From the NCBI RefSeq assembly GCF_015477605.1, contig NZ_JADLQX010000022.1, forward strand, positions 1 through 64,000: DNA of 64,000 nucleotides, given 5' to 3'. This DNA comes from Nocardia amamiensis. Its GTDB lineage: Bacteria; Actinomycetota; Actinomycetes; Mycobacteriales; Mycobacteriaceae. The notes beneath the pieces are model-generated. The model did not search any database. It was not told the origin of the DNA and saw only the letters and a program-made list of their open reading frames with translations. Positions 17,775 to 28,900 of this stretch are shown here, piece after piece. The number at the start of each line of letters is the position of its first letter. The stretch's first letter is position 1. A program made the translations under genes and the position numbers.

Positions 17775-18233
17775 TCACCCGAAGTGCATGACCGCCGCCG
17801 CACCGGAACGGGCGGCATTGTCGAAAAAGGCGACCAGGACGCCGTAGTGGTAGCGCAGGTAGTCCAAGCCTTCGTCGCCGTCGCGGGACCAGATGCGGGG
17901 GTAGACGTCCGCGTCGTCCATCGCGGTGCCGTCGTAGTGCGCGGCCAGTAGGTCGAACGGCGTCGCCTTCAGACGCTCGGCCGTCGCCCGGACCAGATCC
18001 GCAGGCCACCCGTAGTACTCGTCGTGGAGAAGGTTTCCGTCGAAGAACAGGTCCACCTCCACCTCGGCCGCCTCGAGCAAGTACCGCAGGCCGTCCCACG
18101 ACTTGTCCAGATAACCGCTGGGATCACCGTCGGCGGTCTCCAGGTCCCACAGCTCTTCCGTCTCCGCCTCCGCCTTCGCCAACTGGTCCAGTTGCTCGCC
18201 GGTGACCTTGATGAACGACAGGATCACGCCCAT
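17775..18233 (-). CDS. DUF1877 (YfbM-like) family protein
   Basis: The protein has 152 residues. I chose the ATG at 18233 because GGGAG lies six bases upstream and because family members begin MGVILSF-like, although the frame is open further. Other family features are GYLDKSWDGLRYLL, DLFFDGNLLHDEYYGWPADL and YYPRIW-like WSRDGDEGLDYLRYHYGVLV. It is cytosolic and of unknown function. It lies 107 bases after the P450 gene on the same strand. Confidence 0.8.
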   Translation of the reverse strand: MGVILSFIKVTGEQLDQLAKAEAETEELWDLETADGDPSGYLDKSWDGLRYLLEAAEVEVDLFFDGNLLHDEYYGWPADLVRATAERLKATPFDLLAAHYDGTAMDDADVYPRIWSRDGDEGLDYLRYHYGVLVAFFDNAARSGAAAVMHFG

Positions 18234-18340
18234 CGGCACTCCCACTGCTCGAAGAATAGGCACCACCGGATCCCGGTTGGACGCCCTCACTGATCGGGAA
18301 ATGTAGTCGGGCATGCCGACAAGATTCCCAACCGAATACC

Positions 18341-19669
18341 TCAGCGCGGACGAAGTGTGATCCGCGCGTTGTACGCGGGGCTGAGGCCGGTGTGGTACCG
18401 GCGCGGTGGTTCGACGGAGCCGGGCGTGGAGTCGATGCGGCGGCGCTGCAAGACGGTGCGGAAGAGGATCCGCGCTTCCAGGAGCGCGAAGTTGGCCCCC
18501 AGGCAGCGATGCGGGCCTGCGCCGAAGGTCAGCCAGGTGTGGCCCTTGGGGCGCTCGTCGAGGAAGCGTTCGGGGCGGAAGGCCATCGGATCGGTGTAGT
18601 GCCGGGGAGATTCGTGAATAAGCAGGATCGGGACTATGACGATGGCGCCCTTTGGAATGTGGACACCGTTGATCACCGTGTCGCGCAGTGCTCGCCGTCC
18701 GGTGAACGGGGACACCGGGCGCAGCCGCATTGTTTCGGCGACCACGGCGTCGAGGTATGCGTCCAGCCGGGCTTGGTCGCCCGCGTCGGCCGCCGCGTCC
18801 ACTTCGGCCATCGCGTGCGGATGGCCGGCCAGCATGGCCGCGATCCAGCCGAGCGTGATCGCGGTGGTCTCGTAGGCGCCCAGCAGGATGCCGCGCATGT
18901 TGCGGGCCAGCGCGGCGTCGTCGTGCTGATCCAGTTCGGTGCCGACATACCGGGACAGCACGTCTTTCCGGTCGTTCCCGTCCTGGGGCGTGGCCCGGCG
19001 TGCGGCGATCTCCTCGATGATGATCGCGTCGACCTCGGACTGGCGCCGACCGAGTGGCGGATACGGCGGCGTGTAGCCGCCGAACAGCGGGGTGAGCAAG
19101 GTGACGGCGAGAAAACCCCGGCTTTCGATCTCCCCGAACCACCGGCTCACCGCCTGCTTCAGCCGGTCCCTCCGGGCCGGAGCCACGTCACCGAAGACGA
19201 CGCCGAGCAGCACACCGATGGCCAGGTCGTAACCAACCTTCAGGAACTCGAACGGTGTACCGACCGGCCAGCTGGGAAGCTCGCGCTCGACCACCTCGAC
19301 CATGAGATCTTCGTAGGACTGGAGTGCCTTGTGCTGGAACGGTGGAGCGAACAGCCGGCGTTCGCGGCGGTGCTCGTCACCGTCGAGGAAGATCAATGTC
19401 TGCTTGCCGAACATCACGTCGTGGCTGGAGAGTCGGCTCAGCACCTGCCCGATCGAGAAGTCGTCGTGGTTGGCGAACACTTCTCGCACATCGTCCATGT
19501 CGTGGGTGACGAGCATGGTCGGAAATCCCGGCGGGGAGACGACGAACCGATCCCCGAATTCCAGCAAGGGGGAACGGTGGGTGCCGGGGCGCAGCAGCCC
19601 ACCGATCTGCGCAAAGTCACGGGTGCGTAGTCGGGGGAGTGCGCGCAGCGATACCGGGGTGTGTGACAC
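18341..19669 (-). CDS. Cytochrome P450, putative tailoring enzyme
   Basis: The protein has 442 residues from the GTG at 19669, with TGAGG upstream. P450 signatures are GAYETTAITLGW (oxygen-binding I helix, Glu-Thr instead of Asp-Thr), the ExxR motif ETMRLRP, FRPERF and the heme loop FGAGPHRCLGANFA with Cys389. It looks soluble and would need ferredoxin partners, which are not encoded nearby. It is divergent from the megasynthase across 254 bases, so it probably hydroxylates or otherwise oxidises that cluster's product. This link is inferred from position only. Confidence 0.9.
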   Translation of the reverse strand: MSHTPVSLRALPRLRTRDFAQIGGLLRPGTHRSPLLEFGDRFVVSPPGFPTMLVTHDMDDVREVFANHDDFSIGQVLSRLSSHDVMFGKQTLIFLDGDEHRRERRLFAPPFQHKALQSYEDLMVEVVERELPSWPVGTPFEFLKVGYDLAIGVLLGVVFGDVAPARRDRLKQAVSRWFGEIESRGFLAVTLLTPLFGGYTPPYPPLGRRQSEVDAIIIEEIAARRATPQDGNDRKDVLSRYVGTELDQHDDAALARNMRGILLGAYETTAITLGWIAAMLAGHPHAMAEVDAAADAGDQARLDAYLDAVVAETMRLRPVSPFTGRRALRDTVINGVHIPKGAIVIVPILLIHESPRHYTDPMAFRPERFLDERPKGHTWLTFGAGPHRCLGANFALLEARILFRTVLQRRRIDSTPGSVEPPRRYHTGLSPAYNARITLRPR

Positions 19670-19923
19670 GTAGCCATCCTCACCGGCTGCCCGACGACTC
19701 GCAAATGTGAAATTCCCACAGCTGCAATGGGTGTCGAGCGTTGCTGCCCCCAAAATTCGGGGCACACGCGATGGCGGTCCCGACATTGCCTGCACCGGTG
19801 AGAGGTGTAACGACGGATATATTGTGTCCGCTGTCAGTCAGAACGCGCCGCCTGCCGTTCCTCCGTACTTCAGGGAACCAGGACCGGCTGAATCTCGAGT
19901 TTCACCGGTAGAGGAAGTAGTTC

Positions 19924-22900
19924 GTGCACAACACTTTCGTCGAGACACTCTTCGCCCAAGTCGGGAATCGGCCAACCGAGTTGGTGTACCGGTTCCTCGA
20001 CAGCGGTGACGTCGACGGTGTCGTCCGCGAAATGCGGTACGCCGACCTGGGTGTCCGTGCCAGGGCGATCGGCGCCGCACTCCAGGACTCGATGCCGCGG
20101 CGGGCGCTGCTGTTGTATCCGGCAGGCCCGGAGTTCATCGAGGCGTTCTTCGGATGCTTGGCGGCCGGAGTGGTCGCCGTTCCCGCGCCGCTGCCGGAAT
20201 GGGAGAACCGGTCGCTGCACCGGCTGCGGCGGATGGTGGCGCACGCGGATGTCGATGTGGTGCTGGCCTCGCGGCGTATCGTCGCGGATTCCGCCGCGCT
20301 GCGTGCGCAGATTCCCGAGCTGGCCGGCTTGCCGTGGCTGGCCACCGACGAGATAGCCGACGACCGAGCACCGCAGTGGCGGGAGCCGGAGCTGCGACCC
20401 GACTCGATCGCCTTCATCCAGTACACCTCCGGCTCGACCAGCACGCCGCGGGGTGTGCTGCTCACCCATGGGAATCTGCTGCACAACCAGCGTGCGATCG
20501 CCGCGGGGCTCGGTCACGACCGCGCGGTGATCGAATCCTGGGACGGTGCGCTGTTCGCCAGCTGGTTGCCGATGTACCACGACATGGGGCTCATCGCGCC
20601 GATACTCCAGACGGTCTACCTCGGCGGGAATTCGGTGCTGATGTCGCCGCTGCATTTCCTCCAGCGCCCTGAGCGGTGGCTGGAGGCGATCTCGACGTAC
20701 CGCGCCCACACCAGCGGCGGACCCAACTTCGCCTACGAACTGTGCTTGCGCCGGATTTCGCCGGAACGAATCGATCGGCTCGACCTGAGCCGATGGCGGG
20801 TGGCGTTCAATGGCTCCGAGCCCGTGCGTGCCGCGACGGTGCGGCGGTTCACCGAGACCTTCGCTCGGGCCGGCTTCCGCGCCGAATCCCTCCAGCCGGT
20901 CTATGGTCTGGCCGAAGCCACCTTGATCGTGACCGCGTCGTCCACCGCCGGTACACCGACGCTGTTGGAGGTCGCCGGACGATCCGGTGCCTCGAAGCGC
21001 ACGCGCGGCGCGGAGCTGGTCGGTGTCGGGCAGCCGCCCGAGGGGCTCTCGATCGCGGTCGTCGACCCCGAGCGCGGTACCGAGCGCGCCGACGGGGACG
21101 AAGGTGAGATCTGGGTCGCCGGGGACAGCGTGGCCGCGGGATATTTCCGTGACGAGCAGGCCACCGCCGAGGTGTTCGGGGCGACGCTGCCCGGTGACGA
21201 TCGCCGGTTCCTGCGTACCGGGGACCTCGGATTCCTTTCCGGTGGCGAGCTGTTCGTCACCGGAAGACGCAAGGATCTGCTGATCGTCGACGGCCGCAAC
21301 CATTATCCGCAGGACATCGAGCTGACCGTCGAGGCGGCGCACGACAATGTCCGGGCCGGCTGCGTCGCGGCCTTTGCCGTCGACATCGGAGTGGGCGGCG
21401 AGCAGCCGGTCGTGGTGGCCGAGGTGCGCTGCGAGGATCCCGGCGAGTTGGCCGAGATCGAGGGCGCCGTGCGTGCGGCGGTGGCGACCGACCACGGGCT
21501 CACACTCGCTGCCGTGCTGCTGATCCGGCCGGGCACCATCTACAAGACCAGCAGTGGGAAGATCCAGCGTTCGGCGTGCCGGGCGGCGTACCTGTCCGGC
21601 GAGTTGCTCGCGCTCTCGGCGGGTCCGGTGCGGTCGCCGGAGGACGAGCTGGACGACTACGAAGCCGGACCGGAGAACGCGGCGTCCGCGGCGGAGCCGT
21701 CCGCGGAGGCCGTCCGATCCTGGCTGGTGACGGCGATCGCGCGGCAGGCAGCGCTGGATCCGGAACGCATCGATGTGCATCGGCCCATGGTCGAATTCGG
21801 TTTGGGCTCGGCCGATCTGGTCGAGCTGGTGGTCGACCTGTCGGAATTCCTCGGACGCTTCATCGACACGAATCTGTTCTTCGACCATCCCACGATCGAC
21901 GAAGTGGCCACGGCACTGGCCTCCGGGGGGCGTCCGGCGGACGCCGCACCGGACGAGTCGGGCCCGGCCGGTGCCGAGGCGGTTGCGGCCGCTGACGACG
22001 CGGACGACGACGCGATCGCCATCCTGTCGATGTCCTGCCGGTTGCCCGGCGGCGCGGATTCACCCGAGGCACTGTGGCGGCTGCTGGACAGCAACGGCGA
22101 CGCGCTCACCGAGGTACCCCCGGGCCGTTGGGATATCGACGGGCTGTACGACCCCGACACCTCCGCGACAGGCAAGGCGTACACCTTCCGCGGCGGATAT
22201 GTCGACGGCATCGATCGCTTCGATGCCGCTTTCTTCGGCATCGGCCCGCGTGAGGCCGCGGTGATGGATCCGCAGCAGCGCATGATGTTGCAGCTCAGCT
22301 GGGAGGCGATCGAGCGGTCGGGCCGCGATCCACGCACCCTGCACGGCAGCGCGACCGGCGTCTATCTCGGCGTGTACAGCACCGGCTATCTGGCCGACGC
22401 CGCGCCGGAACAGCTGAACGGTCAGGTGGGCACGGGACTTTCGCCGAGTGTCGCGTCCGGCCGGATCGCCTACACGCTGGGGCTGCACGGTCCGGCGGTC
22501 ACGCTGGACACGGCTTGCTCCTCGTCGATCGTCGCGATGCACCTGGCGATGCAGGCACTGCGCGCGGGGGAGTGCGATCTCGCCTTGGCCGGCGGGGCCA
22601 CGCTGCTGATGTCACCGACCGCCCATATCGAATTGTGCCGGTTGGGTGTGCTGTCGCCGACGGGTCGGTGTGCGCCGTTCTCCGCCGACGGCGACGGAAC
22701 GGTGTGGGCCGAGGGCGCCGGTCTGCTGCTGTTGAAGCGTCTCGGTGACGCACGCCGTGACGGGGACCGGGTCCTCGCCGTCATTCGTGGTTCCGCCGTA
22801 AACCAGGACGGCCGCAGCCAGGGGCTGAGCGCGCCGAACGGCGCTGCCCAAGAGCAGGTGCTGCGCTCGGCACTTCGCGTCGCGGGTCTGGCGCCGCACG

Positions 22901-25900
22901 ATATCGACTATGTCGAGGCGCACGGCACGGGTACGGCGCTCGGTGATCCGATCGAGGCGCGCGCGCTGGCGCGGGTTTTCGGGCCGGATCGGGACCCGCA
23001 GCGGCGGCTCGGTATCGGGTCGCTGAAATCCAACGTGGGGCACACTCAGGCCGCGGCGGGCGTGGCCAGCGTCATCAAGCTGGTGCTCGCACTGCAACAC
23101 GAACGAATCCCCGCCACTCTGAATGCGGGTGTGCCGTCACCGCAGGTCGACTGGGAGCGAAGCGGCTTGACGGTGCAGGCCGAACCCATGCCGTGGCGAA
23201 GGGGCGATCGGCTCCGGCGCGCCGGTGTGAGTGCTTTCGGGCTCAGCGGCACGAACGCGCACCTGATCCTCGAGGAGGCTCCGTCCGAGCCCGCGGTCGT
23301 GTCCGGCACGATGATCGACGACCGGAGCGTGGCGCTGCTGCCGATCTCGGCCCGCAGCGAGGCGTCGCTGCGCGGTCAGGCCGAACGGCTGCTCGGCCTG
23401 GTGGTCGCCGATCCGCAGTTGGAACCGGGGCCGGTCTCGCGCGCACTGGCGTTGCAGCGCACCCAGTTCGAGCGACGTGCGGCCGTGGTTGCGGAAGATC
23501 GGGATGAGATGGTCCGCGCGCTGCGCGATCTGGTCGACGGCAGATCGTCGCCGAATGCCGTCGTCGGCGCCGGTCCGGTGCTCACCAACGCCAAGACCGC
23601 ATTCGTCTTCCCCGGGCAGGGCACGCAGTGGGTGGGCATGGCGCGCGATATGCTCACTCGCTCCGAGGAGTTCCGCACCGAATTCGAGAAGTGCGACAAG
23701 GCTTTCAACGCACACCTCGGCTGGTCGCTGAGCGACAGGTTGACCACCATGACCGCCGCCGACCTCGGTGATTTCCCAGTCGTGCAGCCGCTGCTGTTCG
23801 CGACCATGGCCGCGCTCGCGGCGGCCTGGCGGGCGGCGGGCGTCACCCCGGATGCGGTGATCGGCCACAGCCAGGGCGAGATCGCCGCCGCCTACTGCGC
23901 GGGTGTCATCGAATTGAGCGACGCCGCAAAGATCGTCATGGCCCGCAGCCGCCTGATGCAGGGCATCACCGACCCGGGCGCGATGGCGATGATCGGCCTG
24001 CCCGAGGCCGAGGTCAGCCCGCGGCTGGCGGAGTTCGACGGCCGGGTATCGATCGCGGCGGTCAATGTGCGTCGGTCGACGATCGTGGCGGGCGAGCAGG
24101 CGGCGGTGGAAGAGCTGCTGGCCGAGATGGACCGCGCGGGAATCTACACGCGGCTCGGCGCCGCCGGTCCCGGATTCGCCGGGCACTGCCGGTTGATCGA
24201 GTCCATCCGCGATCCTCTGACGGCGGAACTCGCCGGTATGACCGCGGATTCACCTGCGACACCATGGTATTCGACGGTTTCGGGCGAACTGATGCCGAAC
24301 GAACCGATCGCACCCGACTACTGGTATCGGAACGCACGCGAGACCGTGCGGTTCGCGGCCACGATCGAGCGCATGATCGGTGACGGGTTCCGGTATTTCG
24401 TCGAACTCGGCGTGCACCCGTCGCTGACCGCGGCCGTCCGGACGGTGGCGGAGGAACTCGCGCGCGAGGTGGTGGCCGTGGGTTCGCTGGTACGGGACCA
24501 GGATGGTCCCACCTGCCTGGCCAGGTCGCAGGCCGAACTGTATGTCGCGGGCCACGAACTCGACTGGACCCGGTTGGTTCCCGAATACGGGCGGGTGGAC
24601 CTGCCCACCTATGCCTTCGACGAGCGGCGGTTCTGGACCGACCCCGTCAACCGCAACACCGCTTCGCTCGGGCTTCAGGACGTCGCGCACCCCATTCTGG
24701 GCGCGGGCGTGCCGCAGCCGGAGTCGGGCGGCGTCACATTGACGGGGCGGCTGTCGCGGCAACAGCAGCCGTGGGTGACCGATCACGCTGGCCTCGACAC
24801 CGTGCTGGTGCCTGGTGCGGCGATGGTCGAACTGGCTGTCCGCGCCGGTGACGAAGTGGACAGCCCGGTGGTACGGGAGCTGGTGTTGCGCGCCCCGATG
24901 CTCGTCCCCGATCGCGGAGCATTGCAGATCCAGGCGGTGGTCGGCGGCGCCGACGCCGACAACCGCCGCGCGGTGCGCATCTACGCCCGCGACGAACACG
25001 ATCCGGATGCCCAGTGGACGCTCCATGCCGACGGCACACTGGCCGAGCAGCCCGAACCTCTTCCCACGCAGACTGATTCGCCGGAGTGGCCGCCAGCCGA
25101 AGCGGTGCGCGTCGACGTCGACGACCTGTACGCCGAGCTGTTCACGCGCGGGCACCACTATGGTCCGCTGTTCAAGGCGATGCGGGCGGCCTGGCGACGT
25201 GATGACGAAATCTTCGCCGAGGTCGAACTGCCCGAATCCGCTCACCGCGATGCCGCGAAGTTCGGTATCCATCCGGCATTGCTGGATGCCGCCCTGCACG
25301 CCACCGCGCTGTTCGCCGCCGATGGCGAGCATGCCCTGCTGCCGTTCGTGTGGACCGATGTCGCACTGTGGGCATCCGGCGCCACCGCGCTGCGCGTCCG
25401 GCTCACCCGGTCGGGGCCCGGCACCGTCACCATGTCCGCGACTGACCGGACGGGACGGCCGGTGGTGTCGGTGGGTTCGGTGCTGTCGCGTGCGGTCGCC
25501 GCAGCGCAGTGGAGTGCCGCTTCGATCGCGCCCGCGTACCGTCGCTTGTTCCGGATGGACTGGTCGGAGCTTCCGCTGCCCGCGCCGGGCCGGACGCTCA
25601 CCTTGGCCGAATGGGACTCCGCGGTCCCGATGGCCGCTGACGCGATCGTGCTGCCGGTGCCCGAAGGCGGGTCGCCGAGTCAGGTGCACGACACGGCCCA
25701 GCAGATTCTGGCGGGGCTGCAAACGATTCTGGCCGACAGTCGATTCGAGCAGACGACGCTGGTCGTACGAACCCGCCGCGCTGTCGCATTGCCCGGTGCG
25801 GACAGTCCGGATCCGGCGGGCGCGGTGGTGTGGGGGCTGGTGCGTTCCGCGCAGTCGGAGAATCCCGGTCGGATCATGCTGGTCGACACAGCCGACGCCG

Positions 25901-28900
25901 AGGTGGATATCGCCGCGCTTCTCGCCACGAAGGAGCAGCAGATCGCCGTGCGCGACGGTGTGGCGTTCGTGCCGCGGCTGGCTCGACTGCCGGAGAGCGC
26001 GGGACGAGCATCGGAAGGCAGGGTGCCACTGGGGGAGGGCGCCGTGCTGGTCACCGGGGCTCCGGGACGGCTCGGGTCGGCACTGGCCCGGCACTTGGCC
26101 GATGCGTACGGGGCCCGAGATTTGGTGCTGGTCAGTCGCCGCGGTATCGATGGCCCCGGCAGCGCCGACTTGCGGGAGGAGTTGGAGAGCCGCGGGGTGC
26201 GTGTGCGATTCGCGCGCTGCGATGTCACCGACCGGTCGGCTCTGGCGCAACTGCTCGACGGTATGCCGCTGGCCGGTGTGGTTCACGCGGCGTGCGTCCT
26301 CGACGACAGCACACTCGGCTCGTTGACACCCGCGCAGCTCGACGCCGTGCTACGTCCGAAAGTCGATGCGGCATACCACCTGCACGAGCTGACGGCCAAT
26401 CGGGAGCTTTCGATCTTCGTGCTTTTCTCCGCGGCGGGGAGCCTGTTCGGCACACCGGGGCAGGCCAACTACGCGGCTGCCAATGCCTATCTCGACGCGC
26501 TGGCACTTCGTCGCCGGTCGCTCGGTCTCCCCGCACAGTCGCTGGCCTGGGGCGCGTGGGAGGTTGACATGCACGACCACATGGCGCAAGCCGATATCCG
26601 GCGCATCGCGCGTGCCGGCATCCGCGCATTCTCAGTGCCGGAGGGGATGGCCTGTTTCGACGCCGCGCTGCGGGCCGGTGATCCAGTGCTCGTCCCGTTG
26701 CTGCTCGATACCGACGTGCTGCGCCGCGCACAGGCTGTCCCGCCGCTGCTGCGCGGGCTCGTGCGCCGCGCGCCGCGCCGGGCCGTGGCCGACCGCGCGA
26801 CCGTCGACGTGGCCTCGGGATCGCGCTTCGCCGAACAACTGCGGGCCGTACCGCGCGCGGAGGCCACCGCCATGGCGCTCGCCGCGGTGGTCGAGTGGAC
26901 CGGTGATGTGCTCGGCCATGCGGGCACCGAGACGGTCGCGGCCGAGCAGCCCTTCCAGAGTCTGGGTCTGGACTCGTTGATGGCGGTCGAGCTGCGCAAC
27001 AAGGTGCGCGAGCACACCGGAATCTCGGTGCCGCTCGGCACGATCCTCGCCGGGCAGAGCCTCGGAGACCTCGCCGACCACCTCGTCGGTGAGATACTGC
27101 GGCAGACCGGCACCGACGCGCCCGACGCCGCGGCCACCGAAGTACCCGAAGTAGAAGTGCTGCCGGTGACTCGCGACATGATGCGTCTGCTGCGGACCGA
27201 ACGACTCGGTATCCCCGCCGCCGCGCAGACCGGCGGCGTCGCCGTGCGGCTACCCGCGCCGATCACCTGGCCCCAGCTGGAGCAGGCGCTGGCGCGGCTG
27301 GCCCGCAGGCATGCGGCGCTGCGCACCACTATCCGGCCCAGCCAGGAGCACGGACGGCAGCTGGAGATCCGCCGCGAACCCGGCACTCTGGCCGGTTGGC
27401 GCGACCTCGACCGTCTCGATGACGCCGTCGTACAGGAGCGCTTCCGCGAACTGATGGCGCTGCCTTTCGATCTGGCGACCGGCCCGCTGTGGCGCTTCGA
27501 ACTTCTCAATGCCGAAACCGCTGATCCGGTACTGCTTTTCGGCGCGCATCACAGTATGAGCGATGTGCAGTCGATGCTGCTGGTCGCGGGCGAACTCGCC
27601 GCGGAACTGTCCGGCGCGCAGCTCGCCGACGCCGTGACCAACCGCGATATGCATCAACTGCTCGCCGCGCAGTCGAGCAGGCGCGACGGCGAGGACACCG
27701 CGATCACCCGGTGGCGCGACGCCTTCGCCGGATCTCGCCGGCTCGAGTTGACCTTGGCGCGGCCTCGTCCGGCTGAGCGCAGCTACGGTGCGGGATCGGT
27801 CGCGCTGGAGATGCCGGCCGGATTGCACGACCGGGTCGCCGACCGGGCCCGCGACCTCGGCATCACCCCGGCCGCGGTATTCCTCGGCGCGCTGGCCGTC
27901 GTGCTGGCACGACGGCAGCAGGTCGACCGGTTCGCCCTCGCGGTTCCGGTGGATACCCGCATGCACGCCGATGCGACCGACGCCGTCGGGTATTTCGGTG
28001 TGCCCGTTCCATTTCCGGCCGCCGTGGAGGCCGATGACCTCGTCGGCGACGTGCTGCGCCGCACCGGTGAGCGGCTGCGGAATCTGCTCGCGCCCGGCGC
28101 GGGCTTCGCGGATGTGCTCGCCGCGCTGGCCACCGAGGGCCTGTACCGCGAGAACGCGCCGTTGATCGAGGTGTACTTCAACTACCTGCGCGCCAATTCG
28201 GCGGTCGCACAAGCCGCGATCGTCCCGGTGAGCACCGGCTATTCCGATCTCGATCTCATGGTGGCGGTGCTGCCGGATACCGGCCGAGTGTGGTTGACCT
28301 ACAACAGCGACATCATCGACGCCGGTACCTGCGCCGAGTTCGGCGCGGAATACCTCGACACCGTCGCGGCCGCGGTCGCCGACCCCGGGGCGCCCGCCCG
28401 GCCCGGCACGACTGAACAGCTGGTCTCCGGTCTCCGTGCGGCGCTGGGCGCGACCTTCGCGCTCGGCCGGTTGCCCGAACTCCTGGTAGCGGCATCCTCG
28501 GATGCCACGGCGATCACCATCGCGGAGGCGCCGTATCACCATGTGCTGTCCTGCCTGCGTGACCCGTCGGGTGTCTTCGCGCAACCGTCGACGGCACTGG
28601 GGATCGTGCTGCTGCGCGCGGCGGATCTGGAACGTTTCGGCGCGGTCTCCGATGACCTGCTCGCCGAGCTCGCCGCCGAATATCCGGCGGCGGTGCGAGA
28701 AGTGGCCCAACGCACGCACCGGCCGGTCATTGTCGGCATCTTGCCCTCGGCCCGCACGGAGGAACGGCTGCTCGCGTGGGAGCGGCTCGTCGCCGAACGC
28801 CTGCGCGACATCCCCGGGGTCGCGGTGCTGGAACCGCGGGAGTGGACGCGCCACCATCCGGTGGACAACCCCTTCGACGACCGGACCGAGATCCTGGCGC

